Origin: DASUNQ01 sp044866775
GTDB taxonomy: Bacteria; Acidobacteriota; Thermoanaerobaculia; Multivoradales; UBA5704
Length of the DNA stretch: 64,000 nt
Reading direction: 5' to 3'
NCBI GenBank assembly: GCA_044866775.1
Contig: JBIOUG010000020.1
Span: 1-64,000 of the forward strand
Both the position numbers and the translations under genes were made by a program. Positions 57,253-64,000 of this stretch are shown here, piece by piece (within the stretch, counting starts at the first letter, position 1; the number at the start of each line of letters is the position of its first letter). The notes under the pieces are model-generated. The model saw nothing but the letters and a program-made list of their open reading frames with translations. It had not been told where the DNA came from and made no database searches.

Positions 57253-58386
57253 TCACCTCTCGCGCTCCCAGAGCGAGTCGAGGAGCCCTTCGAGGAAGAC
57301 CCGGCCCTCGGCGGCGAGCGGCAGGCCGTCGAGCGCGGCGGCCGCCGCCCGCAGGCGGGTCTCGACCATCGCCTCGACCTTGGCGCGGCTCCCGGTCTCC
57401 TCGAGCACCCGGCGCACGCGGGCCAGCCGCTCGGGGGTGAGATCGGGGTCGCCCAGCGCGCCGGCGAGGACCTGGCGCTCGGCGGCGGAGGCGGCGCGCA
57501 GCGCGTGGTCGACCAGGAAGGTGTACTTGCCCTCGCGCAGGTCGGCCCCCACGGGCTTGCCGACCGTGGCGGCGTCGCCGAAGGTGCCGAGCAGGTCGTC
57601 CTGGAGCTGGAAGGCCTCGCCCACGGCGGCGCCGTAGCGCGAGAGCGCCGCGAGCAGCGGCTCCGGCGCCCCGGCCAGCAGCGCCCCGAGCTGGAGCGGC
57701 CGCTCGGCGGTGTAGCGGCCCGACTTGCCGCGCAGGACGCGCAGCAGCTCCTCCTCGGTCGCCGCCTCGGCGAGCGGGCGGAGCGCCACCTGGATCTCCA
57801 GGTACTGGCCGGCGATCACCTCCTCGGCCATCGCCGAGAAGCACTCCCAGAGGGCGCGGCGGCGCTCGGGCTCGCCGACCGCCGCGGCGGCCGTGGCGAA
57901 CAGCTCGACCGCCCAGGTGTTGGCGAGGTCGCCCGCCAGGATGGCCGCCGAGCGGCCGAACTCGCCGGCGTCGCCGCGCAGCCCCTGCTCCCGGTGCGCC
58001 TCGCGGAAGCGGACGTGCGCCGCCGGCTGGCCGCGCCGCACCTCGGCGTGGTCCATGATGTCGTCGTGGATCAGCAGGTAGGTGTGCAGCAGCTCGGTCG
58101 AGAGGGCGAGCGGCAGCACCGCCTCGTCCCGCCGCCCGCCGCCGGCCCGGTAGCCGGCCCAGACCAGCGCCGGCCGCAGGCGCTTCCCCCCCTGCATCGC
58201 GAGCTGGGCCACGCCCTCGACCAGCTCGCGCGCCTCCGGCGCCCCGGCCGCTGCCGCGCGCTTGCCGTCGAGGAAGTCGGCGAGCGCGCCGTCGAGGCGC
58301 GCCCGGACGCGGTCGAGGAGCGGCTGGAAGGCGGACTCCGCCGCCGGTTGCGGCGGCTGTGGAGCGGTGGAGAGGTGCATCGTCAC
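57253..58386 (-). CDS. Polyprenyl (farnesyl/geranylgeranyl-type) diphosphate synthase
   Basis: 377 residues of the trans-isoprenyl diphosphate synthase family. GGKRLRPALV, the first Asp-rich motif LLIHDDIMDHAEVRRG, KSGRYTAERP and the second FQLQDDLLGTFGD with GKPVGADLREGKYT are intact. The DDIMD form lacks the two-residue insertion of bacterial IspA-type FPP synthases, so a C15-C20 product is likely but undecided. Start GTG 58386 or ATG 58380. It is the first gene of the leftward isoprenoid cluster. Confidence 0.9.
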   Translation of the reverse strand: MTMHLSTAPQPPQPAAESAFQPLLDRVRARLDGALADFLDGKRAAAAGAPEARELVEGVAQLAMQGGKRLRPALVWAGYRAGGGRRDEAVLPLALSTELLHTYLLIHDDIMDHAEVRRGQPAAHVRFREAHREQGLRGDAGEFGRSAAILAGDLANTWAVELFATAAAAVGEPERRRALWECFSAMAEEVIAGQYLEIQVALRPLAEAATEEELLRVLRGKSGRYTAERPLQLGALLAGAPEPLLAALSRYGAAVGEAFQLQDDLLGTFGDAATVGKPVGADLREGKYTFLVDHALRAASAAERQVLAGALGDPDLTPERLARVRRVLEETGSRAKVEAMVETRLRAAAAALDGLPLAAEGRVFLEGLLDSLWERER

Positions 58387-58398
58387 GACGCCCGGGAA

Positions 58399-58407
58399 AG
58401 TGTACCA
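58399..58407 (-). promoter_or_regulatory. Possible extended -10 promoter of the isoprenoid cluster
   Basis: On the minus strand TGGTACACT resembles an extended -10 element. It lies very close (about 13-20 bp) to the candidate start codons of the polyprenyl synthase, so the message would be nearly leaderless. No -35 box is seen. 58408-58493 holds no other feature. Confidence 0.3.
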
Positions 58408-58493
58408 GCTCCGGCCGCGCCGCCCCGGTGCCGGACGGAAAGCCGCTCGGCCAGCTCGGCGGCACTCGCCGGCGTCTCCAGCGTACCGCTGGT

Positions 58494-58895
58494 CATTCCG
58501 GTTGCCAGATTCCCTCGCGGTGGAGCGCCTCCCTCGCTAGCAATGCGTAGGGTGCATCCGCTGCCGTTAATCTCATCGCATCCTGAACCACTTCGGCCAG
58601 AGCGAGCCCATCGCCGTCTGCCGACGCGCGCCGATGGCGCCGGATCAGAGGCTCCAGGAATCGTACGAAATACAGTGTCCGAAGTTCGGTCAGGTCGTTG
58701 CGGTCGAGCCCCAGGATGCTGATGGTGGCGGCTCCGCGCTCGGAGCCGCCTCACCACGTGCAGCGAGGAACCTACCGACGCCGTACCCGGCGACGAAATA
58801 GCCACCGCGGCGAAATCCTCATTGGCGGTCAGGAACGAGAACTCCTGGTCCGCCAGGAGCTTGACGTTCTCCAACCGAAGGCTTTCGATATACAC
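58494..58895 (-). pseudogene. Remnant of an AAA/ABC-type ATPase gene
   Basis: ATG 58895 begins IESLRLENVKLLADQEFSFL, the usual first strand of RecF/SMC-like or defence-associated AAA ATPases (normally followed by the P-loop). Here the homology ends within about 35 codons. A different frame downstream carries LRTLYFVRFLEPLIRRHRR, LALAEVVQDAMRLTAADAPY and ALHREGIWQPE with a stop at 58494, which reads as the C-terminus of a similar ATPase. The P-loop and Walker B are missing. The gene has suffered an internal deletion and frameshift. Confidence 0.6.
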
Positions 58896-58979
58896 GGGGC
58901 GATTTTACGCCTGCCGGAGACGCCCCCGTGCGCAAGCTCTGTGCGCTAGAGTCGCATGCAGCCACAGAGGGAGGGCGAT

Positions 58980-59453
58980 ATGTTCAAAGCGTTCAAGGAG
59001 TTCGCGATGCGGGGCAGCGTCGTGGACCTGGCTATCGGGGTCCTCATCGGCGGCGCCTTCGCGCCCATCGCCAAGTCGCTGGTGGACGACGTGTTCATGC
59101 CGCCGATCGGGCTGCTGCTGGGGCGGGCGGACTTCCAGGACCTCTTCGTCCTCCTCAAGTCCGGCGCGCCTCCCGGCCCCTACCCGAGCCTGGCCGCCGC
59201 CGAGGCCGCCGGGGCGGTGACCATCAACTACGGCCGGTTCGTGAACACGATCGTCACCTTCTTGATCGTCATCTTCGTGGCCTTCCTCATCGTCAAGGCG
59301 ATCAACGCGATGCGGCGGAGAGAGGAGGGCGCTGCCAGCTCCGAGCCCTCGACCAAGGTGTGCCCCTTCTGCGTCGCGGCGATTCCGCTCAAGGCTACCC
59401 GCTGCCCGCAGTGCACCTCGGAGCTGGGCGAGCCGCCCCGAGCTCCTGCGTAG
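58980..59453 (+). CDS. mscL: Large-conductance mechanosensitive channel MscL with C-terminal zinc ribbon
   Basis: 157 residues. MFKAFKEFAMRGSVVDLAIGVLIGGAF is the diagnostic N-terminus (S1 and TM1), and TM2 is FVNTIVTFLIVIFVAFLIVKAIN. The channel opens under membrane tension to release solutes in osmotic downshock. Instead of the usual helical bundle alone, the C-terminus carries VCPFC ... RCPQC, a four-cysteine zinc-ribbon-like knuckle. ATG 58980 with GAGGGAG; an upstream ATG (58956) is less likely. Converges with the S46 peptidase gene, 9 bp apart. Confidence 0.94.
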   Translation: MFKAFKEFAMRGSVVDLAIGVLIGGAFAPIAKSLVDDVFMPPIGLLLGRADFQDLFVLLKSGAPPGPYPSLAAAEAAGAVTINYGRFVNTIVTFLIVIFVAFLIVKAINAMRRREEGAASSEPSTKVCPFCVAAIPLKATRCPQCTSELGEPPRAPA

Positions 59454-59462
59454 GAAGAGGGT

Positions 59463-61661
59463 CTACCGGCTGCGTGCCGAAGCGGCTGTCGCCACGCCCA
59501 GCTCCTCGAGCACCGGCCGGGCGGCGGCGCCGTGGAGGGCGTCGAGGGCCCAGAGCAGATAGCGGACGTCGACCGCGATCATCCGTCCGACGTCGGGGTT
59601 CCAGCCGAAGTCGTTGGCCACGTTCTCCCAGACGCGGTCGAAGTTGATGCCCACCAGCTCGCCGCGGCCGTTGAGGACCGGGCTGCCGGAGCTGCCGCCG
59701 GTGGTGTCGCCGTCGGCGAGGAAGCAGACCGGGACGTCGCCGAGCCGCGGTGCCGCCCAGGGGCTCGCGGGGGCCGCGGGGGCGGCGGCGAGGAGGCGAT
59801 CGGGGGCGTCGAACGGCGCCTCGCCGGTGTGCTTCTCGACGATCCCGGCGACCCGGGTCTGCGGCTGCATCCAGACGCCGTCGCGCGGGCCGTACCCCTG
59901 GACGTGGGCGAGGGAGACGCGGAGCGTGCTGTTGGCGTCCGGCGCCAGAGGCTTGCCGGCGTGCGCCAGGACCGCCCGCCGCCAGACCGGGCGCAGGCGC
60001 GACACCGCGCCGCGGAACCGCTCGTCGCGCTCCTCGGCCGCGCGCAGCTCGGCGTCGAGCGCAAAGGCGAGGTCGAGGAGCGGATCGCGGCGGGCGTGCA
60101 GCCGCTCCTCGTCCTCGCCGGACATCGCCAGCCGCGTCTCGAGATCGGTGACCTTGGTGCGGGCGAGGAGGTCGGCGATGCGGGGGCGCAGGGTCTCGGC
60201 GGTGCGCGCTCCGGCGAGGAACGTCTCGACCGCCGGCACCCGCTGCGCCTCGGGAAGGGCGGCGAAGCGGAGGAGGAGGTCGGTCAAGAGCGCCGCCTCC
60301 GCCGGCGGGTGCATGCGCTTCTGGTCGATCCGCAGCCGGTCCTCGAGCCGTCCGCGGTTGCGCTCCATGTAGTCGGGGTTGCGCTCGAGGTCGGGCTTGG
60401 CGCGCTCCTGCGCCCAGCGGGCGAGGGTCAGGGCGAGGTCGAGCGGCTTCGGGCCCTGCTTCATCTGGTCGAGCAGGAAGTCGCGGTCCCAAGTGGCGAG
60501 CCTGGCGGCCATCAGGCCGGCCAGCTCGCGCCGCGCCGCCACCGCGGCGGCCCACTCGGGACGCGCCGCGGCCCACGCCTCCACCGCGCGCTCCTCGGCC
60601 GCTTTCGTCTCGAGCAGGCGCCCGCGCCGCAGGCCGGCCATCTGGCCGCGCGCGTTCTTCTCGCGGTTGGCGAGGGTCTTCAGGCGGTTGGCGAGCGCGA
60701 TGCGCGCCGCCTCGTCGCCCGCCGAGGCGGCCTCCATGACATCCATCCAGGCGCGGTAGAGCGTCGCGCGGGCGGGGAAGAAGCGCTCCGCCCGCTCGCG
60801 CATCTCGGCCTCGGTCAGCGAGCGGTAGGTGACGCTGGGGTAGCCCGCGAGGAGCGCGAAGGCGCCCGGCTCGGCGCCGCCCGGGGCGACGCGGAAGTGG
60901 TGGCGCGGGCGGTACGGCGCGACGCCCTGGCCCGAGGCGGCGGGGAGCCCGCCGGCGCCGGCGTAGACCCGCAGCAGCGCGAAGTCGCCGGTGTGCCGCG
61001 GCCACATCCAGTTGTCGATCTCGCCGCCGTACTCGCCGACGGCGAGCGGCGGCGCGTGGACCAGCCGCACGTCGGGGTACTCCAGGCTCTCGACGAGCAG
61101 ATAGCGGACGCCGCCGTCGAAAGCGGCCAGCTCGCAGCGCCGGCTGGGCTGGGCTTCGCACGCCGCTACCAGCTCCTTGCCCTGGCGCTCGATGGCGCGG
61201 GCGCGGGCGAGGTCGTCGGCGCCGGCGGGCACCGCGGCCTCGACCTCGGCCGTGACGTCGCGCGTCGTGTGCGGGATGGTGGCGCGCACGCCCGGCCCGG
61301 GCAGCTCCTCGCCGCGGCTGCCGGCGAGGAAGCCGTGGGTGATGAGATCGCGCTCCGGGGTGGAGTGCTGCTGGAGGATCGAGAAGGCGCAGTGGTGGTT
61401 GGTGACGACGAGGCCCTCCGCCGAGACGAACCCGGCCGAGCAGCCGCCGACGCGGATCGCCGCCTCGAGGAGGCCTCCACCGTCGCGGCCCCACAGGGTC
61501 TCGGGCGGGACCTCCAGCCCCTGCTCGCGCAGCCAGCCGGCGTCGAGCTCCAGGAGCTGCTCGGGGAGCCACTTGCCCTCGAGCGCGGCGACGGGAGGGG
61601 CGATCAAGGCGGAGATCGAGATCAATGTGAACAGCACGACCAGGGACGGGGGATGCGCCAT
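59463..61661 (-). CDS. S46 family serine peptidase (DPP7/DPP11-like)
   Basis: A 732-residue secreted or periplasmic dipeptidyl-peptidase. A signal peptide (VVLFTLISISALIAPPVAA) precedes EGKWLPEQL, then the chymotrypsin-like halves: catalytic His in VVTNHHC (about residue 90), Asp in the EIDNWMWPRHTGDFALLRVYA region, and Ser660 in GGSSGSPVLNGRGELVGINFD. A helical cap domain lies between. Members cleave N-terminal dipeptides and support growth on peptides. The residue deciding DPP7 versus DPP11 specificity was not assigned. Confidence 0.92.
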   Translation of the reverse strand: MAHPPSLVVLFTLISISALIAPPVAALEGKWLPEQLLELDAGWLREQGLEVPPETLWGRDGGGLLEAAIRVGGCSAGFVSAEGLVVTNHHCAFSILQQHSTPERDLITHGFLAGSRGEELPGPGVRATIPHTTRDVTAEVEAAVPAGADDLARARAIERQGKELVAACEAQPSRRCELAAFDGGVRYLLVESLEYPDVRLVHAPPLAVGEYGGEIDNWMWPRHTGDFALLRVYAGAGGLPAASGQGVAPYRPRHHFRVAPGGAEPGAFALLAGYPSVTYRSLTEAEMRERAERFFPARATLYRAWMDVMEAASAGDEAARIALANRLKTLANREKNARGQMAGLRRGRLLETKAAEERAVEAWAAARPEWAAAVAARRELAGLMAARLATWDRDFLLDQMKQGPKPLDLALTLARWAQERAKPDLERNPDYMERNRGRLEDRLRIDQKRMHPPAEAALLTDLLLRFAALPEAQRVPAVETFLAGARTAETLRPRIADLLARTKVTDLETRLAMSGEDEERLHARRDPLLDLAFALDAELRAAEERDERFRGAVSRLRPVWRRAVLAHAGKPLAPDANSTLRVSLAHVQGYGPRDGVWMQPQTRVAGIVEKHTGEAPFDAPDRLLAAAPAAPASPWAAPRLGDVPVCFLADGDTTGGSSGSPVLNGRGELVGINFDRVWENVANDFGWNPDVGRMIAVDVRYLLWALDALHGAAARPVLEELGVATAASARSR

Positions 61662-61729
61662 GGCGGCGGGAGTCTAGCGCTTGGCTCAGGATGACAACCC
61701 CAGTTCGGCTGCTACCGTCCACTAGCTCT

Positions 61730-61755
61730 CTTGAGCGGGCTTCAGCCCGGTCAAG
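61730..61755. repeat. Hairpin repeat in the divergent intergenic region
   Basis: CTTGAGCGGGCT and AGCCCGGTCAAG pair over 12 bp with one mismatch and a 2-nt loop. Because the flanking genes diverge from here, it is not a terminator for either. It may be a dispersed repeat or an operator-like palindrome. TAGAAT at 61795-61800 could be a -10 box for the following gene. Confidence 0.45.
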
Positions 61756-61811
61756 TGACCGAAGGGAGGTCGAGCCGGCAGGCGCAGACCTCACTAGAAT
61801 GCCTGCCATTC

Positions 61812-63302
61812 ATGGAGCCCTCGCACGCCGACGCCGCCGGCGGTGAGACGCCGCGCCGCGCGCGCGCGGAGACCGTCTTCGTGGCGGTGACGCTGGCGAT
61901 GTACATGGCGATCACCGCCTGGACCGCCTGGCATCACGAGCCCTGGCGCGACGAGGCCGACCCCTGGCTGCTGGCGCGCGACGCCTCGCTGGCGGAGCTC
62001 TTCCAGCGCACCGCCAACGTCGGCAACCCCGCCCTCTGGTACCTGCTCCTGATGCCCCTGGCGAAGGCCGGGCTGCCCTACGGGGCGATGCACGCGCTCC
62101 ACCTCGTCATCGCCTGGGCCGCCGCCGCCGTCTGGCTCGTCCGGGCGCCGTTCCCGAAGCTCACCCGCGCGCTCGTCGTCCTCTCCTACTTCCTGCTCTG
62201 CGAGTACGCCGTCGTGGCGCGCAACTACGCGCCGGCCATGCTCCTCCTCTTCGTCATCGCCGCCCTCTGGCGGCAGCGCTTCGCGCGGCCCCTCGCCTTC
62301 GCCGCGGCCGTGGCGCTGCTCGCCAACACCAACACGCAGGCGATCTGGATCGCCGGGGCGGTCGGGGCGCTCTACGTCTGGGACCTCCTGCGCGGGTATC
62401 CGACGGACGGGTCCGCGCGCCGGCGGGCCCTGGGGGCGGCCGGGCTGATGCTCGCCGGCGGCCTGCTCGCCGCCGCCCAGCTCGTTTCCCCCCACGACCC
62501 GCCGCAGCTCGCCGGGTGGCTGACGCTGCGCCATCCGCACGCCCCGGCGATGGTGGCGGCCCTGCTCTTCACCACCCCCTCGTGGCTCGCCGCCAGGGTC
62601 GGCGACCTGCGGTGGCTGGCCGCGGCGGCGCTCCTCGCGCTGACGGCCGGGTGGCTCGCGCGCCCGCGGGTCCTCTTCCTCGCCCTCGCCCCGGCGGCCG
62701 GCATGTTCTACGTCTTCCTCTTCAAGTGGATCATGGGCGCGCGGCACGTCGGCATGGTGCTGCTCGTGGTGCTCTTCGCGCTCTGGGTGGAGCGGCAGGA
62801 GAGAGGCCCGGCGCCCGCCTGGTCGCGCGCGGCCTCGCGCCTCGGCGTCGTCCTCCTCCACCTAGGGCTCGTGGCCTCGACGCTCGCCGCCGGCGAGTTC
62901 GTCCGCCTGGAGCACCGCTACCCGTACTCCCACGCCGCGCAGATGGCCGACTTCCTGGTGACCTCCGGCCTCGCCGGCCGGCCGCTCGCCGCGACGGTCA
63001 TCGCCCAGTCCGTCCTGGCCCATCTGCCGCCGCGCCGCTTCTATTACGCCGACGTCGAGCGCTACGGCTCCTACCGCCGCTGGGACGCCCTGGAGGAGCG
63101 GCGGTTCGAGTGCCCGCTCGAAGAGGTGGCGGCGAGCGCGCGGCGGGAGCTCGGGGACCGCCCGGGATGGCTCCTCCTCGTCGAGCGTCCGCTCGCCGAC
63201 CCCGTCCGCGAGGGCCTCCGGCCGCTCGCCGCCACCCGCGGTCCGACGGGGCCGAGCGGCGAGCGGTTCTACCTCTACGAGGCGCTGCCTGGGTCGCGGT
63301 GA
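61812..63302 (+). CDS. GT39-like multi-pass membrane glycosyltransferase / uncharacterised membrane protein
   Basis: 496 residues with about nine to eleven membrane helices. The first loop reads TAWHHEPWRDEADPWLLARD, resembling the acidic (DE) catalytic loop of PMT/ArnT-type, lipid-sugar-dependent glycosyltransferases (GT-C fold). TANVGNPALWYLLLMPLAK and VVARNYAPAMLLL also match that superfamily pattern. The C-terminal 150 residues are soluble. Acceptor and donor unknown. ATG 61812 (MEPSHAD) is chosen over an upstream in-frame ATG at 61731 that would read through the hairpin. Confidence 0.7.
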   Translation: MEPSHADAAGGETPRRARAETVFVAVTLAMYMAITAWTAWHHEPWRDEADPWLLARDASLAELFQRTANVGNPALWYLLLMPLAKAGLPYGAMHALHLVIAWAAAAVWLVRAPFPKLTRALVVLSYFLLCEYAVVARNYAPAMLLLFVIAALWRQRFARPLAFAAAVALLANTNTQAIWIAGAVGALYVWDLLRGYPTDGSARRRALGAAGLMLAGGLLAAAQLVSPHDPPQLAGWLTLRHPHAPAMVAALLFTTPSWLAARVGDLRWLAAAALLALTAGWLARPRVLFLALAPAAGMFYVFLFKWIMGARHVGMVLLVVLFALWVERQERGPAPAWSRAASRLGVVLLHLGLVASTLAAGEFVRLEHRYPYSHAAQMADFLVTSGLAGRPLAATVIAQSVLAHLPPRRFYYADVERYGSYRRWDALEERRFECPLEEVAASARRELGDRPGWLLLVERPLADPVREGLRPLAATRGPTGPSGERFYLYEALPGSR

Positions 63303-63390
63303 AGGCTCGCGATGTCCGGCGCGAGCGGCCGGCCGCCCGTGGACCGGCCCGGCGCCCGGGATGGCAGTCACGGTGAGCGGACGTTGCGAG

Positions 63391-64000
63391 TCAGACGGCG
63401 CCGGTGGCGCGCCTGTAGCTGCCGAGGATCCGCAGCTCGGCCGTGAGACCGCCGAGCGCCGCCAGCGCCGCGGCCAGCGGCTCGGCCGCCGCGTCGCCTT
63501 CGACGTCCAGGTAGAAGCGGTACTCCCACGGAGTGGCGGGGATCGGCCGCGACTCGAGCTTGGTCAGGTTGACGCCGCGCGCCGCGAGGGCCTGGAGGAC
63601 GGCGGCGAGGGCGCCCGGCCGGTGGGGGAGGGTGAGCAGCAGCGAGGTCTTCCTCGGGCCGGCCGCGGCGGGTGCGGCCGGACGCCCGAGGACGTCCGGC
63701 GGAGGGACGGCGCTCGTCTCCGCCCGAGCCAGCTCCACGAAGCGGGTGAAGTTCCCCTCCTGGCTCTGGATCGATTCGGCCAAGACCACGAGGCCGTAGA
63801 CCGCCGCCGCGGCGCGGCCGGCGATGGCGCCGAGCGCCGGGTCGCCGGCGTCCCGGACGGCGCGCGCCGCCCCGGCGGTGTCGAACGCCGGCCGCGCCTC
63901 GAGCCACGGATGGGCGTGCAGGAACTCCGCGCACTGGGAGAGCGCCTGCGGGTGCGAAAGCACGGCGCGCAGGCTCTCGACGGTGGCGCCGGCGAGCCCC
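63391..64000 (-). CDS. pheA: Prephenate dehydratase, C-terminal part (runs off the window)
   Basis: About 203 residues are present. HPQALSQCAEFL and AAVYGLVVLAESIQSQEGNFTRFVEL are the C-terminal half of the prephenate dehydratase catalytic domain, followed by an ACT regulatory domain (KTSLLLTLPHRPGALAAVL, NLTKLESRPIPATPWEYRFYLD) that binds phenylalanine. The reading frame stays open to the window edge (GATVESLRAVLSHP), so the N-terminus lies beyond 64000. It makes phenylpyruvate for phenylalanine synthesis. 63303-63390 between this gene and the membrane protein shows nothing. Confidence 0.93.
   Translation of the reverse strand, partial: GLAGATVESLRAVLSHPQALSQCAEFLHAHPWLEARPAFDTAGAARAVRDAGDPALGAIAGRAAAAVYGLVVLAESIQSQEGNFTRFVELARAETSAVPPPDVLGRPAAPAAAGPRKTSLLLTLPHRPGALAAVLQALAARGVNLTKLESRPIPATPWEYRFYLDVEGDAAAEPLAAALAALGGLTAELRILGSYRRATGAV

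Overview
The window is about 64 kb of very GC-rich (roughly 70%), gene-dense bacterial chromosome. It holds no rRNA, tRNA or CRISPR array and no intact transposase. The gene content fits a deep-branching, Acidobacteriota-like organism (possibly Thermoanaerobaculia-like): a syntenic phoH-pgpH-ybeY-corC-era-recO-glyQ-glyS-ppdK block, kelch/C25 and S46 peptidases, and a mevalonate rather than DXP isoprenoid cluster. This placement is inferred from gene content, not from a phylogeny.

Layout. 0-6.3 kb holds small housekeeping genes: a DUF4177-like protein, a SAM hydrolase, a DUF2064 transferase, the NAD(P)HX repair enzyme, tsaE, 3-hydroxyacyl-CoA dehydrogenase, a wreck of a toxin-antitoxin pair, and an alkyltransferase-like protein. 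6.5-38 kb is the conserved operon phoH, pgpH, ybeY, corC, era ... recO, glyQ, glyS ... ppdK, broken twice by accessory DNA. The first insertion (12.7-20.7 kb) carries a 2140-residue protein with a PD-(D/E)XK-like N-terminus, a STAND-type P-loop NTPase and two families of tandem repeats, followed by a KirBac channel and a TM2 protein. The second (24.8-35.3 kb) carries a secreted kelch/C25-peptidase protein convergent with a transmembrane TIR-TPR protein. It is surrounded by duplicated debris: a decayed copy of the glyS 3' end, two frameshifted copies of a coiled-coil gene, and a 46-bp promoter-like repeat.

38-50.7 kb contains a CPBP protease, a methyltransferase, VapBC, mutL-rnc-asnS, an EamA transporter, an acyl-CoA dehydrogenase, a quinone oxidoreductase and an M1 peptidase. 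50.7-58.4 kb is a leftward isoprenoid cluster: polyprenyl synthase, type 2 IPP isomerase, HMG-CoA reductase, mevalonate kinase, mevalonate-(di)phosphate decarboxylase, isopentenyl phosphate kinase and a squalene/phytoene synthase. It has isopentenyl phosphate kinase but no phosphomevalonate kinase, which suggests the alternative route through isopentenyl phosphate. 58.4-64 kb contains an ATPase pseudogene, mscL with a zinc ribbon, an S46 peptidase, a GT39-like membrane protein and the C-terminal part of prephenate dehydratase.

A recurring theme is hairpin-forming palindromes lying inside reading frames. They sit in the middle of Era, at the TsaE N-terminus, in the M1 peptidase and at the DUF2064 C-terminus, much like protein-coding palindromic elements. 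The best candidates for something undescribed are the giant STAND protein, the hairpin insertions in essential proteins, the rearranged kelch/TIR island and the MVK-decarboxylase-IPK arrangement.
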